Assembly (NCBI GenBank): GCA_020796225.1
Contig: CM036767.1
Location: 10,713,927 to 10,777,926, forward strand
Direction of reading: 5' to 3'
DNA from: Arion vulgaris
Taxonomy: Eukaryota; Mollusca; Gastropoda; Stylommatophora; Arionidae
DNA length: 64,000 nt
The translations under genes were made by a program, and so were the position numbers. Positions 57,831 to 64,000 of the stretch are shown here, piece after piece (position 1 is the stretch's first letter; each line of letters starts with the position of its first letter). A model generated the notes under the pieces. It did no database searches and was not told the origin of the DNA. It worked only from the letters and a program-made list of their open reading frames with translations.

Positions 57831-57994
57831 CGTATTTATTGTTTTGTGCTTTTTTAACATTCGTTAACAAGATGTATAAAATGTTGAACTCAAGAACATC
57901 ATTATCAATTTCTGAATACCATTTTGTGAAGTGGACAAAGATACTATGTTATCAATATATCTGGTAATAAATGCCATCTAATCACTAGAGCATT

Positions 57995-58310
57995 ATCATC
58001 ATCATCATGAAAGAGCTTGTCCTGAGCAGAACTTTGCCACCCTAACAGTCCTTAAGAATTTCTTTCTCTCATAGGTACGATGTCCTGCCTCTGCAGCTGC
58101 CATGTTCAAACCATCAGTTACATCCTGTATCCATCTTCACCATGGTCTTTCTTTCTCCTCTTTGTCGGGGTGCCTCCTTCCATGATGGTCTTCTCCAACC
58201 CTTTATGACTCTTTATGTATCCAAAATACTTCAATTTTCTCATTCTTATTTGTAGCATCTGCCAGTTTTCTTTGATTTTGTTCTGGATAGATCTATTTGT
58301 TCTCTTCTCT
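57995..58310 (-). mobile_element. LINE L-F 3' end
   Basis: Reverse L-F: CATCATCATCATGAAAGAGC tail, AGAACTTTGCCACCCTAACAG, CTTCCATGATGGTCTTCTCC. Confidence 0.8.
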
Positions 58311-58321
58311 GTTCATGATCA

Positions 58322-58590
58322 GTTATCAGTTATATGAGGACTATCATCATAGCACTCGGACATGTCCATAGGTGCTCCGATCTCCGCCTCAGCAAATCCA
58401 GCAGCCCAACATGTCAGTTCAATGTTGATTAATCAATCTCTTTGCATATTTAGTATGTCGTTCTTTTCGGCTGCACCAATATTGACACCCATCTCTCTCA
58501 TTCTAGTCAGCGAGTGGGATTCACAGCCCTGAAACTCCTCTGTTCGGAAAGACTCTCTCAATGTGTGAAGAATGTCATTTCGATCCATGG
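58322..58590 (-). mobile_element. LINE L-I 3' region
   Basis: The minus strand encodes ESFRTEEFQGCESHSLTRMR, EMGVNIGAAEKNDIL and CYDDSPHITDN; L-F sequence continues at 58590-58790. Confidence 0.75.
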
Positions 58591-58877
58591 CAACTCCCTC
58601 TTATATTGTAGCCGATATATACTTCTGCAACACTTATATTCAAAAGCACATATATGTTTTTCCAATGCCTTATTAAATGTCCATGTTTCACACCCATACG
58701 TTGCCACTGGGAATATGCATGCTCTTAGTATTCTGATCTCTGTTTTCTTTTCAGTTCCATTCCATACTACATAGCGCATTGTACTGTTTTATTCCCTCCA
58801 TCTTCTTTGAGATTTCAGAAAAATAGTGAATTAAAGGTACATCATTTTATCAACATTAATCCACAGAATTGAACAAG

Positions 58878-59140
58878 CACTGCCTCTGTGTTGCCAGGGC
58901 CTCAATAGGGGAGCAAAGAATAGTAACGCTGCAACTTACAAGGCTTATCATAAGAGTCAACAGAGGTAGGGGCCTAGAGGAGCTACCCTAGTAAATAAAA
59001 AGCATTGCAGAAATCGGATGTGCTGGCCTACTTTAGGCTCGTAACTGGCACAATGTACAATCGCTCTTAGGCTCAGATCCCATACAACTCACAATGAGTG
59101 GTTAAAAAAGTGGTCGATATGGAGCGTTCAAGAAGAAGAA
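58878..59140 (+). mobile_element. SINE S2
   Basis: TGCCTCTGTGTTGCCAGGGC to GGAGCGTTCAAGAAGAAG. Confidence 0.88.
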
Positions 59141-59289
59141 GTGCAGAAAGACAATGTCTAGCCATGATTCTTGGGAGTGTTCACCTTCTCATCCTGTTCA
59201 GTAATTAAATGCAACTTTTAAATATTGTTAAAAAATGTTCAACATTTGTATACTAGCACTATTTAGTCAATACTGTTTGTATATTGCAC

Positions 59290-59532
59290 CGCTAGAGTGA
59301 TTACCGGGGCCCAAATTTGGGGTGTAAAGAATAGAACCACTGTTACCTGCCAAGCATGTCGTAAGAGGCGACTAAGGAGGTTTGGCTGGAGTCGGATGCA
59401 CGTGTCCGAAACATGTTCAAGTCTATGCGTTTAGGGGCCTACCAAACCAATGTATACACATTCTTGGCAAAGATCAAACATATCACAAAGAGTGATTAAA
59501 ATTGGTCATAAAGAACGAATACAAAGAAGAAG
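59290..59532 (+). mobile_element. SINE S1 with target duplication
   Basis: CGCTAGAGTGATTACCGGGG to AATACAAAGAAGAAG; TATATTGCAC at 59280-59289 and 59533-59542. Confidence 0.94.
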
Positions 59533-59704
59533 TATATTGCACAATCAAGATAATGTATATTGCTTAACCAAACTGAGTATTGCACTTTGAGCAGAACAAA
59601 CAAAAAATATAAATGTATAAAACTGTGTCACATTGGAGCATTAAATAAAGCAATTACATTTCTGTTTGAATCACAAAATAAACAAAGGAATGGTGTAAAC
59701 TCAG

Positions 59705-60258
59705 ATTATAGAATCAATCTTGGATTATAGATTTGATCTCGGATTATAGATTAAATCTTGGATTATAGAACTCAGATTATAGATTCAATCTAGGATTATA
59801 GATTCAATCTTAGCTATAGATTCAATCTCGGATTATAGATTCAATCTTGGGTTATAGATTCAATCTTAGCTATAGACTCAATCTTGGATTATAGAATCAA
59901 TCTCGGATTATAGATTCAAACTTGGATTATAGATTCAATCTTAGATAATAGACTCAATCTTGGATTATAGATTCAATCTTAGATAATAGACTCAATCTTG
60001 GATTATAGATTCAATCTCGGATTATAGATTCAATCTCAGATTATAGAATCAATCTTGGAATGTAGATTCAATCTTGGAATATACATTCAGTAATGGATTA
60101 TAGATTCAATCAAGAATTATAGATTCAATCATGAATTATAGATTCAATCATGAACTATATAAATCAATCTCGAAATATAGAATCAATCACAGATTATAGA
60201 TTCAATCTTGGATTATAGATTCAATCTCGGATTCAATCTTGAATTATAGATTCAATGA
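59705..60258. repeat. 19-bp minisatellite downstream of the fucosidase stop
   Basis: About 29 imperfect units of GATTATAGATTCAATCTTG, with variants TAGC, GATAATAGAC and GAATTATAG. It lies where the fucosidase 3' UTR should be; no convincing AATAAA was seen on the minus strand beyond it. Confidence 0.93.
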
Positions 60259-60348
60259 CACGAAGACATGAACTTATTCATTGCAAAAGTTCAAGTTTTG
60301 AAATAATTTGTATCTTAGTTCATGTCAAGAATGGCTGTATTGTATTGC

Positions 60349-60607
60349 TCATGAGTTTGTAGAGTTTAACTTCAAAACCCAAGCCCATTGGCATGGCATA
60401 TCATTTATATTTATATATGGAATAGTAATAGAAAGCCCAGATGATGGGGTTGCTGTCCACTGGAATGGTGGTCCATTGTACCCAAGAAGAGTCACAACTG
60501 GGTTTAGTAGTGCTGTAGAAGAACCCAAAATCAGGTTGCCTGTCTTTGGCCATACAAGCAGACTAGCGTACACAACTGGAGGATTAGCTTTGCCGTTTTG
60601 TGTGTAC
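60349..60607 (-). CDS. Alpha-L-fucosidase last exon
   Basis: 259 bases, stop TGA at 60351-60349. It encodes [33 protein letters not shown] and [17 protein letters not shown] 19-bp minisatellite starts about 90 bases beyond the stop on the transcribed side. Confidence 0.92.
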
Positions 60608-62631
60608 CTAGAGAATTGAAAGTCTGGTTATTTTCAAATAAATTGGAAATGTTCTCTATATAAGATATGAATTACAAATAATCTTCTTCTTCTTTGAACA
60701 TTCCATATCGAACACTTAATAAACATTTGTATGTGAACTGAGTCTAAGAGCGATTATATGTTATGCCAGTTATGTGCCTACAAGTAGGCCAGCACATCCA
60801 ATTTCTGCGACACTTTTATTTGCTAGAGTAGCTTCCTAGGCCCCTACCTCAGTTGCCTCTTACAACATGCCTTGTAGGTTGCAGTGTTATTATTCTTTGC
60901 TCCCTTGCGAGCTCCGGCAACACACGGTGAATAATCTTGTAAAGAAGTGATGATGTTTAAATAAGAAACAACATCTGACAGTTTTCATATTTTACTTGCA
61001 TCCTTGATCTTCTTCTTCTTCTGCATTCTCACTAGATTGGGATTTCGGATTCTCTAATAAAGACAGCTGTCTGCCTCAGATTATCAGCTACGCCATACAG
61101 TTTGTCTTGGACGCTGGTGTAAAGTGGGCCACCTCTTTGTTTTCAAGTCTGCATACTGGAGTCATTTCTGATGGATATAATTCCTATGATTTCTGCTTCC
61201 CGTTTGTGCCGATCTCTTCCCACAGTAAGTTTTGTCCACCCTCATGATGGCAGGTCTGACATTCTTACTGTGTGGCTAAATCTCGAGGCAGATTGCACCA
61301 TAGGATCCATTATCCCATTCCTCATTGTGAGGGTCGTTGCACCATGCTATGCGCCTTACGGCCTGGTGCATCCGTTTTCTGCAAGCATTTGTTTCGGTTA
61401 GCATTCCCTGGTGGACACATGCATCTGATTTCAGCCAAACCTCCTTAGTCACCTCTTACGACATACATGGCAGGTAACAGTGGTTCTATTCTTTACACCT
61501 CAAATTTGGGCACCGGTAACCACTCGGCGATACTCAATCTAATATGGCACATCTGGTGGATTTTTATGTGAAAGCTTGCTTTCCTTATCATCAGTGGCCC
61601 TCGTAATTTACGTGAGCCTTACTTTGACTTCAGAGGTCTTGTAATTTATATCCCCAATTAAAGGATCAAGGAAGATGTAGTCCAATCACATACTGCGTGC
61701 ATACTAAACTAAACATTTTTGGTTCAAAGTTGGCCTCAAACCAAGGAATTTCCACAGCACATAGTTACTAGCAACGTGTTGTTGACTCCGCTCTGGTGCC
61801 CCTACTAATGTAAATGAATAGTTATAATAATTGTATAATTAACATTCTAATTATAAATGATTGTTACGCTAAACCGTTTAGAAATGGAATGATAGAAATT
61901 AAAAAAGAACAAATATGGCTTTACAAAAATTAAACAACTCAAAACAGCATGGAACGGAACTGATAAGAAAACAAAGATCAGAATACTAAGAGCATGCATA
62001 TTCCAAGTGGCAAAGTATGAGTGTGAAGCATGGACATTTAATAGAGCAGTGGAAAACATATATGTGCTTTTGAATATAAGTGTTACAGAAGAGTCCTTCG
62101 TATATCTTGGACAGAGAAGAGAACAAATAGATCTATCCAGAAAGAACTCAAAATCAAAGAAAACTGGCTGATGCTACAAATAAGAAAGAGAAAATTGAGA
62201 TATTTTGGACATATAAAGACATGAAGGGCTGGAGAAGACCATCATGGAAGGAGGCATACCAGCAAAGAGAAGAAGAGGAAGACCACGGAGAAGATGGATT
62301 CAGGATGTAACTGATGGTTTGAACATGATGGCTGAAGAGGCAGGACATCTGGCCTATGAGAGAGAGAAATTCCGAGGACTGTTGGGGTGGCAAAGTTCTG
62401 CTCAGGACAAGCTATTTGATGATGATGATGAAACCGGTTTGAAAGTCATTAGTAATAACCTACCAGACTCCACTAGTTACAGTGTCATTCTGGTAAGCCC
62501 ATGGCTTGCTTCCATATATAGCTTCTCCGTTGACCTTAGCCAGATCCATTTGCAAGAGACGCTCCTGGTAGATGGGACTGATCACGCCATCATCAGTCGG
62601 TCCCACATTCATTAGCATGTTTCCGTTGCAG
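60349..62631 (-). CDS. Alpha-L-fucosidase (GH29), C-terminal exons, partial
   Basis: Lysosomal or secreted glycosidase that removes alpha-linked L-fucose from glycans. Two exons are visible: 62464-62631 (phase 2 entry) encodes [25 protein letters not shown] and [12 protein letters not shown], the end of the catalytic barrel; 60349-60607 encodes the C-terminal beta-sandwich, [18 protein letters not shown] to [12 protein letters not shown], stop TGA. Donor GTCTG|GTAGGT joins acceptor TTCTCTAG|GTACAC to give GVWYTQNG. The NDTVT segment and MPCxWxW near the C-terminus look closer to vertebrate FUCA2 than FUCA1, but I cannot fix the paralogue. No frameshift was found. Catalytic residues lie in upstream exons beyond the right edge. 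Confidence 0.93.
60685..60930 (-). mobile_element. SINE S2 in the fucosidase last intron
   Basis: TTCTTCTTCTTTGAACATTCC to CCGGCAACACACGGTG. Confidence 0.88.
61012..61533 (-). mobile_element. S1b chimera, second copy
   Basis: Same order and same junction as 30512-31030 (GATGCATGTGTCC then LINE sequence), with S1 head at the right and (CTT)n at the left. No clear target duplication. Confidence 0.88.
61560..61805 (-). mobile_element. S7-related SINE
   Basis: GACTTCAGAGGTCTTGTAATTT as in S7; at the right GGCACCAGAGCGGAGTCAAC with B box GGTTTGAGGCC in reverse. Confidence 0.5.
61960..62440 (+). mobile_element. LINE L-F, close to the fucosidase splice donor
   Basis: [51 protein letters not shown], (GAT)n tail at 62419-62440. 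Only about 23 bp separate it from the exon at 62464. Confidence 0.88.
62464..62631 (-). CDS. Alpha-L-fucosidase penultimate exon
   Basis: 168 bases between acceptor TCTTTCCACAG and donor CTG|GTAGGT. It encodes 55 whole codons with [13 protein letters not shown] and [12 protein letters not shown], both family signatures. The loop between ERLL and VNGEAIY is shorter than in human. Confidence 0.92.
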
Positions 62632-62699
62632 CTGTGGAAAGAGATGATATAGGCACATACAATATAATGTTACCTATTCTGAATAAAAGAACTTAATAA

Positions 62700-62995
62700 C
62701 AGCTCAAAATCAAAGAAAACTGACTGATGCTACAAATAAGAACAAGAAAATTTAAATATTTTGGACATATAAAGAGACACGAAGGGCTGGAGAAGACCAT
62801 CATAGAAGGAGGCATCCCAGAAAAGAGAAGAGGAAGATCATGGAGATGATGGATTCAGGATGTAACTGATGGTTTGAGCATGACCACTGCAGAGGCAGGA
62901 CATCTGGCCTATGAGAGAGAGAGAAATTCGAAGGACTGTTAAGGTGGCAAAGTTCTGCTCTAGACAAGTTATTTGATGACAATAACAGTTATATT
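62700..62995 (+). mobile_element. LINE L-F 3' end
   Basis: About 85% like 62145-62435: CTCAAAATCAAAGAAAACTG to CAAGTTATTTGATGACAATAA. Confidence 0.85.
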
Positions 62996-62997
62996 CT

Positions 62998-63247
62998 TCT
63001 TCGAACGCTCCACATCGACCACTTGTCAACCACTCTGTGTGATTTGTATGTGATCTGAGCCTAAGAGAGTTTGTACGTTGTGCCAGTTATACGCCTACAA
63101 GTAGGCCAGCATATCCGATTTCTGCGCTGCTTTTATTTACTAGGGTAGCATCCCTAGGGCCTACATCAGTCGCCTTTACAACACGCATTGTAGGTTGCAG
63201 TGGTACTATTCTTTGCTTCCTTTGCAGGCCCCGGCACCACACATGCG
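62998..63247 (-). mobile_element. SINE S2
   Basis: TTCTTCGAACGCTCCACATCG to GGCCCCGGCACCACACATGCG. Confidence 0.9.
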
Positions 63248-63274
63248 ATAACAGCTTATTATATCGGTTATTCC

Positions 63275-63540
63275 TTAATTTTGGGATTCTCTATGCATGG
63301 ATATCAGTCCAATTGTTCCAATGGTGCTCAGCTCATTTTCCACGAGAAGCAATCTGGATATTTTTTCAGTGATTCTGTTTTAAAATGAATATTTTTTTTT
63401 CTGTCCATGGTATTCTGAGTACTCTTCTGTAGCACTTGCATTCAAAGACAATAATAGACATCTCAACAATTTTATTAATAATCCATGCTTCACTGTCATA
63501 CATTGCTAATGGAATAATAAGAAAAGTAGTGAAGAAACCC
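63275..63540 (-). mobile_element. LINE L-F upstream fragment
   Basis: The minus strand reads VYDSEAWIINKIVE and [12 protein letters not shown], the end of the reverse transcriptase domain. Confidence 0.65.
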
Positions 63541-63556
63541 TTTTTATACCAAGTCG

Positions 63557-63640
63557 TTGTCCGCCCGCCCAGCGTGTTCGTAGCGCGTTGGTCTATGGGT
63601 GATAAGTCCTCTGTGAGCGCTTTTTATTGATAACCCTCGT
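63557..63640 (+). mobile_element. SINE S3, 5' part
   Basis: CCGCCCGCCCAGCGTGTTCG, GTGATAAGTCCTCTGTGAGCG; the sequence degrades after this. Confidence 0.75.
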
Positions 63641-64000
63641 ATCCGGGCATGGCTGGCAGAAAAAAAGCCAACATTAATTTCTTTGGCCCCAAAAAAATTG
63701 TGGGTTGAACCCGGGAAAGAAATTTAGTAAGGCTTTGGACGAAAAAAACTAAAAAACCAAGGGATTGGGGGAATAGGGGTTTAGGACAATTTTTAAAAAA
63801 ATGGAAACAAATATTGATGGGAAATTACTTGTGTTTTTTCCTGGGTTTTTTTTGTTCCAGTTAATTTCTTTAGAAAAAAAAATTCCTCCCCCTGGGTTTG
63901 AGAAAAACCCACAGCCAAAAAATTACTTTTTTTTTCGTCCAGAAGCACTTGATTTTTCAACCTTGACGGGGGCCATGGACATCCTTCCCCGGTTGGGCCC
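63641..64000. other. Degraded, homopolymer-inflated sequence at the window end
   Basis: Runs of A, T, G and C are lengthened and the text stops resembling its repeats. The last 70 bases are a corrupted reverse S3 3' end (CCAGAAGCACTTGATTTTTC). Probably a low-quality contig end. Confidence 0.7.

Noticed and set aside
57522..57860. 112-codon minus ORF of pentapeptide repeats
   Set aside because: Product of the 15-bp minisatellite; equally open on the other strand, with no start context or splice sites.
59705..60258. CRISPR-like or regulatory array
   Set aside because: 19-bp head-to-tail units with no spacers.
60308..60619. 103-codon plus ORF
   Set aside because: Antisense shadow of the fucosidase last exon, which has conserved motifs and splice sites on the minus strand.

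Overview
This is a window of animal nuclear DNA, most likely from a mollusc and probably a gastropod. The genes have introns with GT/AG borders. Four recognisable animal genes all lie on the minus strand and fill only a few percent of the window. Most of the rest is retroelement debris: tRNA-like SINEs carrying the core GTCGTAAGAGGCGACT, which I know from molluscan SINEs, plus LINE 3' ends, Penelope-like elements, one palindromic MITE and several minisatellites. The molluscan assignment is an inference. No bacterial, plasmid or viral gene was recognised.

Genes, right to left (their transcription order): (1) an alpha-L-fucosidase (GH29), last two exons, 62631-60349, with the 5' part beyond the right edge; (2) ALKBH5, the mRNA m6A demethylase, complete in four exons, 53864-42926; (3) DTWD1, a tRNA acp3U modification enzyme, four coding exons, 24728-18177; (4) a large exon, 5598-3727, that I assign to the N-terminal half of the cohesin-release factor WAPL, with the conserved C-terminal domain beyond the left edge. 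Splice sites are intact. ALKBH5, DTWD1 and WAPL together carry four small frameshifts; the surrounding reading frames are conserved, so I read these as assembly errors rather than pseudogenes. The fucosidase exons have none. ALKBH5 and DTWD1 both modify or edit RNA, but nothing here shows a functional link.

Repeats. I use working names. S1: about 244 bp, head CGCCCGAGTGGTTACCGGG, tail (GAA)n. S2: about 255 bp, head CGCCCGTGTGGTGCCGGGG, same core and a related tail; the most abundant family. S3: about 205 bp, tRNA-like, with AAGTGCTTCTGG at the 3' end. S4: about 240 bp, tRNA-like, ending GGATATGCAATTAACT. S5, S6, S7 and S13: other tRNA-like SINEs. S11: a dimeric repeat. S14 and S15: short dispersed repeats. 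LINE debris comprises L-A and L-B (AG-rich 3' tails), L-C, L-D ((TA)n tail), L-E, L-F ((GAT)n tail), L-H, and RNase H-bearing L-G and L-I.

The most interesting signal is modular exchange. The S1 head and core are joined to two different LINE 3' ends, and each chimera sits between its own exact target-site duplication (30512-31030 and 33731-34061), so both chimeras have moved as units. Other points are a LINE 3' end between two 554-bp near-identical direct repeats (6144-7876), a minisatellite filling the presumed ALKBH5 3' UTR whose last unit has a base change creating AATAAA, and a 656-bp palindromic element between TTAA duplications. The last 350 bp of the window look badly degraded.
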